A stretch of DNA of 64,000 nucleotides from Symsagittifera roscoffensis (taxonomy: Eukaryota > Xenacoelomorpha > Acoela > Convolutidae): NCBI RefSeq assembly GCF_963678635.1, contig NC_087070.1:12806539-12870538 (forward strand), read 5' to 3'. A program made the translations under genes and the position numbers. The first letter of the stretch is position 1; each line of letters begins with the position of its first letter. Shown one piece after another: positions 45,483 to 56,138 of the stretch. The notes under the pieces are model-generated. The model was not told the origin of the DNA and ran no database searches. It saw only the letters and a program-made list of their open reading frames with translations.

Positions 45483-47706
45483 CACCAACAACACAAATGA
45501 CAGTTTTGAGCAACTTCTTAATCAGTACCTTCCAGTCAACCAACATGGGTTTTCCTCTGATAGGGCTCGCTCGCGTTTTCGCGCGCGGGCAGTACGTCCC
45601 AGAAGGTTGTCAACATTACAACGCGGAGTGGAGTTGAGGAGTCAATATGCCCGTATATTAGCCAATTTCAGAACAAAAAGGGCCAGGAAAACTACATTAA
45701 CAAATCGTCAACCTCATTCAGTTTATAGTCTAGAAATTTTGAAGTCACCAGTGGTCGCTAAGGACCAGAAATCGTTAACCGGGTTGGTGGGCATTTTGAA
45801 TTCCGATGTACTGTTGGAACTTACGGACGAAGATACCCGTCTATGCCTAATTAAACGAGCACTTATTAACCGGGACTACGAAGGATTTTGCCGTATCGAC
45901 CCCTATATAAAATCCTTTTGGCATTGTGCAGCGGTGGTTGATGGCTGTATTGTCGTGGACAATAGGATCGCTATACCCATGTGCCCAAGAAAACCATTAT
46001 TGTCTCGACTACATAGGTCGCATGCGGGTCAGTTAGCCATGGTTGATGCTGCGCAATACATCTGGTGGCCCCGAATGCATCGAGATATCGTCCAGCTTTG
46101 CAAAGATTGTCCCCAGTGCATAAAGTTTGGTAAGAATTTGAAAGCGAACGCTTCATTTAACTCTTCCAAGCCTTTACCCCTCTTGTCTGGGTCTAATGAA
46201 GAGCTGCAGCTCGATTACGCAGGCCCTCTACTTGATTCGTTTGGTAACAGTATTTATATCTTGGTCGCGATCGACCGTTACTCAAAATATCCGTCAGCTA
46301 TGATTACACGTTCTACGGGAGGACGAAAGATTATTAAATTTCTTAAATCGTATGTTCAACGGCATAGTATCCCCAAATCTATCAAAACTGACCAATATTC
46401 TGGTTTTAAGAACAAATTAGTGCAAAATTTTTGTAAAGATAAAAAGATTGCCCAATATTTCTGCCCGGTGGGGGACCATCGTGGTTGCGGTCTAGTAGAA
46501 ATGTCGATCCAAACGATTAAACGTCGTTTGGGCGCCTCGCGGTTGAGTTCGGATTTTTCAAATGTTCAAGATACTCTTAGAAATATTATTGAAGATATTC
46601 GGATTACAAAAAATTCTGTTACTGGGGTTTCACCTTTTGAGCTTCACTTTGGCCGTCCTCCGAATACGGAGCTATCTATTGCGGCTGAGCGTTTATCTAC
46701 GGGCGTTAATTTAGATAACCAACAATTGGAACGGGACCTATTAACACCCGAACAGCGTCGGGAGCAGTGCGATAGCCGACCGAGGATAAAAGTTGTCAGG
46801 AAGGGGCAGTCAAGCCCGACGGTGTTTCCATACTTTGGAGGACCTACGGACTCAGTTTCGGATACACCTCACTATCGCGCACTGGAGAGCCTGGCACATT
46901 CCGCCAATCAGTGGCTGACTTTGAAAAAGTCCTTGTCACATCAGGAGGGAGTCAAAGCGTTGAAGACGCTGACGGAAAGAAATCAAGTCCTCGCAGCCAC
47001 CCTTCGCTCCAATTTGTCTGCTGGTACCCTTAGATTTAGGAACCAGATGCAAACGGATCAAATTCGCCCGTCGTTACCAAAACGTAATTTGGGTTACTTA
47101 GTATTGAATGAACCAAATAAAGTCGAAATATTTAGGAAATTTCTAAATAGGAAGTCTGGCAGAGAACTTTTCAAACCTTTTAAGGGCAAAAGTGTGCGGA
47201 TTACTGGGTCCACATATATTTCTGATAAGGGAAAAATGATTAAAAGAAATCATTTGGCGGTACATCTTAAATCAACCGATCTAAGTTTTTCAGGCATACA
47301 ACTAACGCCTGTCAAGATGGGGCAAAAACGTCCCATTGTGTCATCTTCACCGTCATCATCGGAAGACAATCGGCCTCTCAAACAATCGAGTTCTCGCCAA
47401 CGAATCACAGCCAAAACTGTAAAGGTTCCTGCTCACCCGAAATTCCCATCTCTGCCAACTTCATATACTCCATCTCGTGGCCAAATTGTATCAACTAAGT
47501 CAAAGGAAACTTCAGTCCCGGAGGCTCCAGGCGTACAGATTATTCCTTTTCCACAACACTCTACTCCAGTAGTAGACTTAACGGCATCTTCTTCCAAGTC
47601 TGGAAATCCAGGAACGGAGGTTCCCATCAGTATTAAACCAAATTCACCAACTTCAGTAAAAAAATCCAGTATGTCCAGACCTCATCCCCATTTCTTCAGA
47701 CGATGA
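45445..47706 (+). mobile_element. Integrase region and C-terminal tail
   Basis: This 753-codon frame overlaps the end of the preceding one by 38 bases in a different frame. The zinc-binding H-H-C-C segment is SRLHRSHAGQLAMVD...CKDCPQCIKFG. The catalytic D-D-E residues sit in LQLDYAGPLLDSFG, IKTDQYSGFKN and GLVEMSIQTIKRRLG. FELHFGRPPNTEL follows as the usual end of the core. The rest is a long basic, Ser/Pro-rich tail. Integrases insert the DNA copy into the host chromosome, here giving 5-bp target duplications. A T-rich tract ending CAG just before 45467 resembles a splice acceptor; whether the element ever used it is unknown. Confidence 0.9.
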
Positions 47707-47746
47707 ATCTTTAATTACGAAATCTCAAGAAGGAACTTCGACAAGT

Positions 47747-48112
47747 TTGGCAGCATCGGGCCTTCCCACCCGAGATGGTCCCGGCATAATGTCCGAACCG
47801 GATGGAAGTATCTCATCTTCTTCGAATTCGTCTCGTGCCTCTTCACGACGGAAAAAGCAGACCACATTTTACGGCAGTCCCATCAGACATTCCGTGAATA
47901 TCATTCAAACACAGTCAATGTCTACACCTCCGTCAACTCCTGCTTCGCCGGACAAGAAAGTTCGTTTTGTCGTGGCTAATCCAGAACTAGTGAACCAAGC
48001 AGGACAGTCTCGGGTTGTTCTTCCCGATGATTCCGAAGGCTTATATAGAAAATTCACACGCTTCCCTAAAAAGAGTTCTTCCGACCATCCATTGCGTCGT
48101 TCAGACAAATAA
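47747..48112 (+). mobile_element. Ser-rich 3' tail frame of the Gypsy-like element
   Basis: It is a basic and Ser-rich stretch of 121 codons with FYGSPIRHSVNII, a motif like the 'G-x-P-x-x-H-x-V-x-x-I' found near the end of many Gypsy integrase tails. It is therefore probably part of the integrase tail. No signal peptide or membrane segment is present, so it is not an envelope protein. Confidence 0.6.
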
Positions 48113-48301
48113 AACTTTTCGTACCTTCGAACTAGATAAAACTTACAAAACTCTCGTATTCTCCCTCAAGTCACATCAGTTAATTTGTAAAACTCCTAGT
48201 GTTTTATCTGATACAAGAAGTATTGTTTAACGTCCGTGAGGGCACATTTAGTTTTTTTTTTCTCACAGTAAAGAAATTCAAACGTTGTTTGAATTTTTCC
48301 C

Positions 48302-48313
48302 GAGAGGGGGAAA
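48302..48313 (+). other. Polypurine tract
   Basis: GAGAGGGGGAAA lies directly against the 3' LTR start. This is where plus-strand DNA synthesis would be primed. Confidence 0.8.
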
Positions 48314-48606
48314 TGTGGTGTGGCGTAACTTATAAGATTATGATGACGTCATTAGTGTGCTAGCTATTCGTGCTAAACTCGCCTTTTGTTTATCAAGGTC
48401 GCGACCGACCTGCCAATCCTTTCTAGACTTATCACCAAGTGCTCTCATTCATTCTGTCTCAACTTATGAAAGATTTAGGTTTTATTTAAAAGATTTGTCA
48501 TGGCATTATCTACGTACTGAAACTATCTATTTTATTTATATTACTATTAAACATAAAACAAGGAGAATTGATTCTTGTTTTAACAACTGTTCTTTAAGTA
48601 TTCACA
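48314..48606 (+). mobile_element. 3' LTR of the well-preserved Gypsy-like element
   Basis: It is the same length as the 5' LTR with about 15 differences by eye. It keeps TGACGTCA at 48344-48351 and GGTCGCGACC. It is followed by the CAAGT target duplication. Confidence 0.95.
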
Positions 48607-48611
48607 CAAGT

Positions 48612-49470
48612 CAACTATTTAATTTCAAGTCAATCACGGGAATGGTCGTTGGGAGTGGTAGCTGTCGGTAATCCAGTTGCTCCTATGGAAGATCAGCAAT
48701 CAATGGCGTAGCCACGTGTGTATTTCCTTTTCAGCATAAATTACAACGCTGATCTGTTGAACGGAGGGCGGGAAAGAGCCCCAACAAAACTCTCAGTAAC
48801 CAACAATACTCTAAGTGTATAACGGCATGCAGTGTATAACGGCAAAATATTTATGATTCGTTTGGTGAAAAAAGAGCAAAAACGATACGAGTTGATGAAG
48901 ATTATTTAAACTGTCGAGATGCTAACCGTTGAAAGCAACTGCAGCGAGACGACTAAAACGACCCATCGAGCGGACCGAACCACCGGGACCGAAAAACGGC
49001 GAACAAAGAGTTGCTAACGGTCTGTTGTTTATAATTTTCTAGATCTTTGATTTCGATGGCAAACGAATTTGAATGAGCCGGAAGCAATCGTTTTTGCTCA
49101 AACAAATCGAACGCGTACGGTTAATTTTGAACGACTTTGATGGTGATGAGGAAAAAACTTCAACATGAAAGGGTCGATTTTAGGAATTTAGGGAAGAAAG
49201 TTTTTCTGAATAGGACTGGACCTGTAGTTTTAGGTACGCTAAAAAAAATTGATGCCTGTTAAAAAAACCTCTTTCAGATCAAATTAAACTCTTTGAGATG
49301 ACTGCTGGTAAGAACTTCGAAGTCAGTGGTTAAAAACTAATCATTAGAATTAAAAATTGGGCCCTTTACCCAACCACCTTTTTTAATATCTCATAATTAG
49401 GTCCCCGTGGGCTGTTTTTTTTTTAGTTTAAATACATCCAGTGGACACATGGTATCACTTTTCAATTTAA
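48612..49470. other. No gene recognised; GC-richer patch near 48900-49020
   Basis: A patch at about 48910-49010 ('gcagcgagacgactaaaacg' and nearby) is richer in GC and CpG than the surroundings and could be an old exon or promoter. No frame gives a recognisable protein. Confidence 0.3.
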
Positions 49471-49471
49471 G

Positions 49472-49960
49472 TTGGATAAAAATTTTGGAAGGTCGATTTG
49501 CCACGAAAAAAGGCAATTAATTATTTTGAACTTGACCGTTGCAACACATTTATGCTTTCAGTTCATATGTAAAAAAGTTTCGAATTTGGGTTTCAATGTT
49601 TTCTCAGACTTAAGGCTCATACAGCTCACTAAAACTGCTGCTTGCATTTCGAGCATGAGAGTTGCAATACTTTTCATCGGTGCTAAACGATTTTTTTTCT
49701 CGTTGGAAAATAATCCTAATTTCATTTGTGACAATGAAGCGACCGCGCTGAGAAGTAACAGAGCAGAAAACTTTCTAGGAAAAGTCACCAAACAAATTCA
49801 AATCTATTTAGGAGACCGGATTGTCGGCGAAACAGCGAGAAAATTTCTGACGGTGAAATTTTTTTATACCATGACGTCATTCTACGAACTGTTCATGAAG
49901 TTCGCCCAACAATGGTTCATCCCATGGCTTCAGAGAGGCCACATAAACTTCAGTCAGTAA
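49472..49960 (+). CDS. Hypothetical 162-codon open frame
   Basis: This is the longest open frame outside mobile elements. It opens with TTG, not ATG, so if real it is an exon and not a whole gene. It includes SLENNPNFICDNEATALRSN and TMTSFYELFMKFAQQWF, with no family I recognise. Its length is somewhat unlikely by chance at this base composition. A 77-codon minus-strand frame overlaps it, and there is no conserved motif. Function unknown. Confidence 0.25.
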   Translation: MDKNFGRSICHEKRQLIILNLTVATHLCFQFICKKVSNLGFNVFSDLRLIQLTKTAACISSMRVAILFIGAKRFFFSLENNPNFICDNEATALRSNRAENFLGKVTKQIQIYLGDRIVGETARKFLTVKFFYTMTSFYELFMKFAQQWFIPWLQRGHINFSQ

Positions 49961-51870
49961 AACCGGGCACGAAGAGTAAAAGGTGTGAACTGACCGAAAG
50001 GGTCAAAAATCGACTAGACATAATTTAGAGCGCTACGCTGCGTAATCAGTTTTATTGTTCACGCTATATTTTTGTTCCCGCGACGACTAATGTTCAAGGT
50101 TTCACTTACTGTTGCCTCTACTTAGACTTAATACATGTGTTGCGGTATTGAAGCTCAAGTTGATTTATTTCATAGTTTTGAGCTTAAATTTCTCTTAACT
50201 CGATTTTTTTTTTGCTAAGCCTGCGACATTACTGAGAGACCTAGTCAATCTAGATCCTCCTAGACTTGAGAAAATTGATTTTTTTTGTCTCAGTTCAACG
50301 CGTTGTTCGAAACGGCAACAGAACTTAAGAGCTCATCAAATGAAACTTACCAGGATGGCACAAAGAGCAATTAGATTTTTTTGTAATTATTTATCTCGTT
50401 CACGGGTTTACTCGAGAAAAAGTACGTGGGGAAACCACTTCCGGAAAGTCAAGAGAGCCAAAGATATAATGAGGAATTTTGAAAATGCTTGCAGTTTTTG
50501 ATGGCCTACGGCTAAAAAAAACCGTAACGACGGCTGTTCAGCTGAAGCTACTCCTAGCTGGAGTAAAACTCCATCAATGCCTGCCGATACTACTTTCCAA
50601 ATTGATTCGGGTTAACCACTCTATGGTAGGGAAAAAGTCATTCGAAGTTTGTAAGAGTGTTCAACTCATTGTAATTTTAGCAACGATATATTCCAATCAA
50701 AAAAGTTTTGAATAATTCCACTATTTTGAATTTTCCAGTCAGGAACATTTCTGAATAGTTTTTCCAAAATTTATAGTTGCTTAGCAATCTGATTTACTTA
50801 TTAACCTGAAGTATTGGAGTTGCGAGTTCCTTTGTGCAAATTTTAGGACTCATTTTTTAATTTGTTGTATGATGCAAAACGCAATTTGGTGGATTTGAAA
50901 GTCTGACTTTTTATATGATGCAAAGAGCAAATTGGCGGATTTGTAAGTGCCTTAGGACTCAAAGTCAAACCTTTTTAAATTGGTTTTGTGAAAGAGTTAA
51001 CTTCAACCTTCGCTGGAAAGAATTTGATTGCACTCCTGAAATTGATGGCAAATGACCACTGAGAACCCAACCGATAGGCAGGTGCACGGCAAATGGTCAA
51101 CTTACTAACATTGATGTTATCAGACGTTTAACTTGAAGCATTTTTCACAGCAACTGTATCATTTTGGTTCAAGGAACACTGATATCGTTGTATCTTCTTG
51201 TTCTGTCAATAAAACTTTTTGTTTTTCATTTCTTCGAAGGCGAGGTTCAACTTCTTGCCGTAGAAGTTGTCCAGGTTTTTTTTAGCAAAGAAATATATAT
51301 GAATGACAGAGCAACGAATACTATAGATCAAGATTAGAGGCGGATGATAAATTGGACAAAATTAGTTCAACAATTTGAAGTTGACTTTTAGGACGCAAAA
51401 CGGACTTGGCAAAATAAGTTTTAATTAATTCTACCTCAGGACTAGCAATTTTGTTGATTCTTTGGCAGATTACCTTCTGACGGCTTTATGTATGACGAGT
51501 TATTGAGTACTGTTGCAACCAAGCCTACACTAATTGCTAGATTTTAAATATTTCTTCACGGCGGTAGATTGCAAGTTTCAGTTTTCAATGTCTTCGGCTA
51601 GAAGTGATAAACGCCTTCAAGAGTTTTCAAAATTGGAACTGGATTTTGTGCGAGGTAGCGGCAGACCTTCGAGAATTACGATTTTTCGAGACATTTGACT
51701 TGCTTGGTGTCTGCTTGGTGTCGCGTTATTGACATTGTTTACTAAAAGCTTCATTGTGCTGTGGTTGTTTTTGGAAATATTTTTTCCTTAAGATAACTCA
51801 CTCAACTTTGGACCCAGTTTTGATCCTTAGCTGTGCGACTTTTCTTATCAATGGTCACAAGTATGTACTC
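49961..51870. other. Unassigned region with weak exon-like signals
   Basis: At about 50280-50292 a tract 'gattttttttgtctcag' has the form of a 3' splice site. After it, plus-strand frames read FNALFETATELKSSSNETYQ in one frame and a basic MKLTRMAQRAIRFF stretch in another. Neither is recognised. A pair of direct repeats 'tatgatgcaaa(a/g)(a/c)gca' about 60 bp apart lies at 50865-50950. The rest is AT-rich. Confidence 0.25.
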
Positions 51871-51877
51871 ATAGTTG

Positions 51878-52090
51878 ATGGCAAGCATCAATACTCCGAG
51901 TGACTTCTATGAGCGTGAGACAACACCTGAGAGAAATTCCCGAGGTAAGAAGTTAGCACAGTGCAGTCAGCTAGAAACAGTTCTTGCTAATAGGAAGTTT
52001 TGCGAACAGGAAAAGTATCTCGCCTTTCAACATAATCTTAGCAGAACGAAAGATGCTAGCAACTCAATAGGTCAAACTAAATTAGTTTAA
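51878..52090 (+). CDS. Possible first exon with strong splice donor
   Basis: An ATG at 51878 starts MASINTPSDFYERETTPERN, a polar, protein-like stretch. At 51941-51949 the sequence CGAG|GTAAGA is a near-consensus 5' splice site, so a coding exon 51878-51944 is plausible. The frame stays open to 52090 without splicing. No partner exon was found downstream and the protein is not recognised. Confidence 0.25.
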   Translation: MASINTPSDFYERETTPERNSRGKKLAQCSQLETVLANRKFCEQEKYLAFQHNLSRTKDASNSIGQTKLV

Positions 52091-53210
52091 AGCCTCTAAA
52101 TTGAGAAAGTGTACAAAAAAATCGAACTAAGAGAGTTCGCAAAAACGTTTGATTCAAAATAAACAACCTAAGGGACATGTTTGTCGGCAAGTTTTGCTTG
52201 CTTCTTTTTGAAAGCTTTTCATTAATTTTCAGCGTTTGGTTTTTGGTTTAATTTTTTCTTATCTTTTTCAAAGTTTGGTTATATGATAAGCATTGGATAG
52301 AATTATCAAACTCAGACGATCGTTTTGGAACGAAGTTTTCAATTATGTTTAAACGCTTTAACCGTCAGCATTCCTTCGACATACAACATGGTGTAAAAAT
52401 AATATCTTGAAGGGGAAGAACCTCGCAAAATTTTGCGAGATTTATCTGTGAGTTCTCATTGACAATAAATGGTTGCACTAATGTGTTTCTCATAATTTTG
52501 GAATTGTTCATTCAATTTCAAAGACAAAATTTTGAAGTTTGTGCTAGCATGCTTTTGTTTCAAATGTCAATTCAGACTAGCCTCAATAAAAGATCAATCA
52601 GGCCAGCTTATTGTGTGCTATGGTGTGAAACACATTGTAAACAATTTCTTGATTTCATGAATAAAGTTTTTCGTAGAGTCGTTTTATAATTAAATGCTAA
52701 TCTATCTCTCGTTTTTTTATGTTGTGAATGTATAGCTTAAGATGAACAGTTTACTCCTATATGAAAACCATTTTAGTACTGAGTGCGCTTTATTCGCTTT
52801 AATAAAATCACAGGTTCGACACTAAGATGCAAAACCAGTAGTATGTCATAGTCGAAGGGCGAACTGTACGACTAGGTATGATGATGTACTGTGACGTAAA
52901 CTCACACGTTTTTGGTTCAAGAGGTAAGTGTTTTGATCTGAAATTCAGACACCCCAGCAGTAGAACGTGGGGTAAAAAATCAATCCAAAATGTTACCCAC
53001 AACGACGGCAAAGACTCGGTGGTGTCATTGCGAGACATTTTTTTGACCTCAGTATAAGATGTTTTGCTACCGGACGGGTTCAAAAATATGTTAAATCGGG
53101 TTAAATGAACAATTATAAGATCCAGACAAACCCCTTGGGAAATATTGAGGTGAAAAATTGACCCAACCTCTCTTTCATATTAATGAAACATTAGGCGGAG
53201 GAATCAATTA
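52091..53210. other. No gene recognised
   Basis: Open frames at 52459-52689 (plus) and 52808-53083 (minus) show no known motif. The DNA is AT-rich, with no clear repeat until the tandem repeat starting at about 53215. Confidence 0.4.
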
Positions 53211-53214
53211 GGTT

Positions 53215-53600
53215 TTCTTTTAAAACTATGCTTAAATTCAATTTTACTCTAGTGTTTGGGAAGTTGTTAATACCATTTTAGGAATCAAAAAGCTAAAAAC
53301 TTTAAAGTATTTGAGTTTTTAAAATTTTTTATTAAGTTTTTTTTTGGTTTTTTAGTTAATTCTCTTTTAAGTTCCTTGTGATGTCTACCTACATCGCCAT
53401 GACTGTCGAATATGCCTAAATATTTTTTACATCAGATCCTTTCATCAAACCGCGCAGAAATACTACACTATGAAAAAGTGTGAAGTAATTCTTTTAAAGA
53501 CTATCGAAGGAACATTGTGTGCTTCTCCTTCTTGCACAGTAACCAACTATTCTTGTTGTTCCTATCATTGAAAATGGGAAAGAACTTCAACAACGTTTCC
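53215..53600. repeat. Local tandem repeat, copy A (uninterrupted)
   Basis: The block runs 'cttaaattcaattttactct', then an A/T-rich middle, then 'actgtcgaatat', 'acatcagatcctttcatcaa', 'tcttttaaagactat' and 'cttgcacagtaaccaactat'. Copy B has the same order but is split by the BEL/Pao element exactly at 'acatcagatc'. Copy A therefore shows what the empty insertion site looks like. Confidence 0.85.
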
Positions 53601-53944
53601 ACCGTTTTTCAGAGCATATTTCACAACTATACCAAATTTGACATCATATAGGTTTTCAAGGCGCCTTGAAACTTTTGTTTTACTACGTTTTAGGAAAAAA
53701 GATATAGCTCAGGCGACAAAATGGTTGTGGAGTGTTCAGAAAATGTAAACATACAAGAAAAGTTTTCGGTCGATTTTGTTATCAACTCCAAACTAGCCTC
53801 AAATCAAGTATACTTAGTCCGCAACTTTCTTAATGGGTTTGTGCGTTTGTAAACATTAGTTCTTATGAAATTTTGGATTTTTGTCCTAATTCGAGAGAGT
53901 CAAGTGAGCAGGCACGCTTAATTATGTTTCATTTAGGCTGTTTT

Positions 53945-54166
53945 CCACAGCTTGCTTATGCTTAAAATAAATTTTACTCTAGTGTTTGGAATGATTTTAG
54001 TACCATTTTGGGAATCGAAAACTCCAAAAATTCAAATTTTTTTATTTTTAAAAAAGTTTTCAATGAGTTGTTTTGGGTTTTTAGTTATTTCTCTTGTAAG
54101 ATCCTGTGTTGTTTACCTTCATTGCTATTACTGTCGAATATAGCTAAAATAATTTTACATCAGATC
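53945..54166. repeat. Local tandem repeat, copy B left part
   Basis: It begins 'cttaaaataaattttactct' and reaches 'acatcagatc' at the 5' LTR. The right part of the same copy resumes at 63167 beyond the element. Copies A and B are about 730 bp apart. Confidence 0.85.
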
Positions 54167-54665
54167 TGTTGCGGCGCAAATATAAACGCAAATGTGCGAG
54201 AGTATAAATGCATATAAAACTGAACCAAAATATAAATGCATATAGGGTCAGTAGCCGAGCGTATACATGGTGCGTCCCGGCGGGGTCGGCGGCGGTTCGA
54301 ATCCCGTCTAGGTCATTTCCTTTCTAGAACTCGAATATGCACCGAACTTGATGGGATGCTCCGTAACCAGGTTCGATATTCCTCAAAACCAAAACCTATT
54401 TTAACCGTCTTTTCGCTCTAATTTGGTTCAGCCTTGATTAGGGCTGACCTTTAAAAAGAGCAATTTGTCTCAAGGACAAATACTGACCATTTTTGCAGCT
54501 TGCTTTGAGTTATGCAGTTTTTTGTGGCCGATGTTACTGATGATAAAGCTTGTTAAAATTATCGTTATATTTTTAAACTTCCGGAGTTATTTTGCCGAGA
54601 AAATACTCATTAATTAAAGTGTTTAAAAACCGTTTTTTATATAATCGTGGAGATTGACGCGCACA
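54167..54665 (+). mobile_element. 5' LTR of the BEL/Pao element
   Basis: This 499-bp LTR contains two nearby TATAAATGCATAT words (about 54204-54250), candidate TATA boxes in direct repeat. The tRNA-like segment follows, then an AT-rich right half ending GATTGACGCGCACA. Confidence 0.95.
54244..54315 (+). other. tRNA-like segment inside 5' LTR, with A- and B-box-like sequence
   Basis: TAGCCGAGCGTATACATGG (54252-54270) resembles a tRNA D-arm/A-box. GGTTCGAATCC (54294-54304) is an exact RNA polymerase III B-box. The distance between them fits a tRNA. The patch is GC-rich (CCCGGCGGGGTCGGCGGCGG) in an AT-rich LTR. The T-arm would pair only in part and no closed acceptor stem is seen, so it is tRNA-derived, not a tRNA gene. 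Confidence 0.7.
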
Positions 54666-54668
54666 TTT

Positions 54669-54684
54669 TGGTGCCCCACATGGG
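54669..54684 (+). other. Primer-binding site of the BEL/Pao element
   Basis: TGGTGCCCCACATGGG starts three bases after the LTR end. The TGG start and location fit a tRNA primer site. Confidence 0.7.
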
Positions 54685-56138
54685 ACACGAATTTAGCCTA
54701 ATTCATTGGATAAACTTATCAAATAGTTGGCTTGTTGCGTGCTGGTTAAATCCAACTGACCCAAAGTTGTACCCTAGTCTATTTTATTTATTCTGCCCAC
54801 TCGCGACAAATAATCTCGAGACCCGATTGAAGAGCCCATCCAGCAGTTTGAAGCCAAAGAAAATTGAATGAAAAGCAAAAGGATCCGCCAACAATTCCTG
54901 GTCAAATTCTAAAGAAGGCAGAGCTAAGCTATTGTTCAACCGCCAGTTGAACTTAATCGGCCGAAAGGAGCTAATACAATCTCAAAGAAAAGAAACACAG
55001 CACAACTAAAGCAAGAGAGCCAATTTACAAGTCAGAGAAACAGCAGGATTAACAGTCGGACAGAGAACCAAACCGCAAGTTTCTTGGTTTGGAAGAAAGA
55101 AAGAAAACCCCAACTAGAGAAACGCTCACTGTTCACCAAAAATCAAAGTCAATTTCAGCGCAAATTGTCTCATTATCTCAAACCCTGAGCAGATTTCCCA
55201 ATCGCTGTGTCCCTGAAGACCAGGCCGCCTGTGACTACAACGAATAATAACTTCTTATCACGCAGGTGACATCACTGGAGCAAGGAGCTGCATTCAAGGA
55301 GCTCAATTTCTCCAGTAAACCGGTGACGCCAATCTCCAAAACTGTAAGACTATTCTAATTTTTAATAACTTGCAATTAAATTACGTACGATGTGGTAATG
55401 TCTTATTGTGTATCCCAACTCAAAGCAAGCTACAAGTGGTAATTTTCCCGATACCACAAATTTTTGGGTAATTTTGAACGGATTGAAAATCCAGAAAAAC
55501 GGAACATAGACAAGAGGTGCTGGACTAGTTTTTTGAACTGGCCGACGACTCGAACCTGCTGACCAAAATTTTCCAAAAAGTTTTGAGAAAAAAGTAAAAA
55601 CTTGCCAAAAATTCCTCAAAACATCTCCATAATTCTGCGAAACTGTGCGGTAACATGACACCAACCTTAAGGTAAGTGGTCTGGTAGCAAAATATCAGGC
55701 AAATTATGTTGAGTTTTTTCATCCTCAGGTTTTTTCCGCTTGTGTTGTTGGAACTTAACCAATTTGCCTGATCCCCCACCCACCATCGGTGAAACTGAAA
55801 GCCAGTTCGCTTCAAGTAAACCTAAGCCGTTTCAGCCCGTCCGATTATTGACTTCGATGCGCGACACTAAAGTGAGTTAAGTTGAATTCTTTCATCCTCA
55901 GGTTTACTCCGCGCGCGTTGTTGGAGTTCAACCGACCTACATAATTTCCCACCCCATTGGTACTTAAACGTAACGTAGCCGTCGCATAGGTCTCTTAAGT
56001 ATATGGTATTCATTCTAGGAGCTAGTTCTCTAGAGCACGCGCTCCGTATACTATCCGCGCCGTCTCAAAAGCGCGTGAAAGAGACTTGTTTCACAAAGCC
56101 CGGTTTAAGCTTTAACTTTAACGCCAGGTAAAAGTATT
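54685..56138 (+). mobile_element. Untranslated leader of the BEL/Pao element
   Basis: About 1.45 kb lies between the primer site and the first gag-like frame. Part of it (about 54840-55140) is A-rich and purine-rich. Two 'ttc(t)ttcatcctcaggttt-ctccg' blocks with 'gttgttgga' (near 55715-55755 and 55888-55930) form a diverged direct repeat. Short frames on the minus strand here have no recognisable motif. Confidence 0.6.

Larger units (their letters stand above)
41420..48606 (+). mobile_element. Ty3/Gypsy-like LTR retrotransposon, well preserved
   Basis: The element is 7187 bp with two 293-bp LTRs (41420-41712 and 48314-48606), both starting TGTGGTGT and ending TTCACA. Each is bordered by CAAGT (41415-41419 and 48607-48611), a 5-bp target duplication. 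A primer-binding site follows the 5' LTR and a polypurine tract precedes the 3' LTR. Inside are gag with zinc knuckles, protease, reverse transcriptase, RNase H, integrase and a Ser-rich tail, in that order, as in Ty3/Gypsy. By eye the LTRs differ at roughly 5% of positions, so it is middle-aged to young. It looks nearly whole, with only a few breaks. No envelope gene is seen. Confidence 0.95.

Noticed and set aside
47747-48112. Third gene (envelope-like) at the 3' end of the Gypsy-like element
   Set aside because: Ser-rich basic sequence with a GSPIRHSVNII-type motif fits an integrase tail. No membrane segment.
49558-49791. Minus-strand open frame inside 49472-49960
   Set aside because: Overlaps the longer plus-strand frame, with no motif or splice signal to prefer it.
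54244-54315. Functional tRNA gene in the BEL/Pao LTR
   Set aside because: The B-box is exact but no closed acceptor stem or standard anticodon arm can be drawn. It is called a tRNA-like module only.
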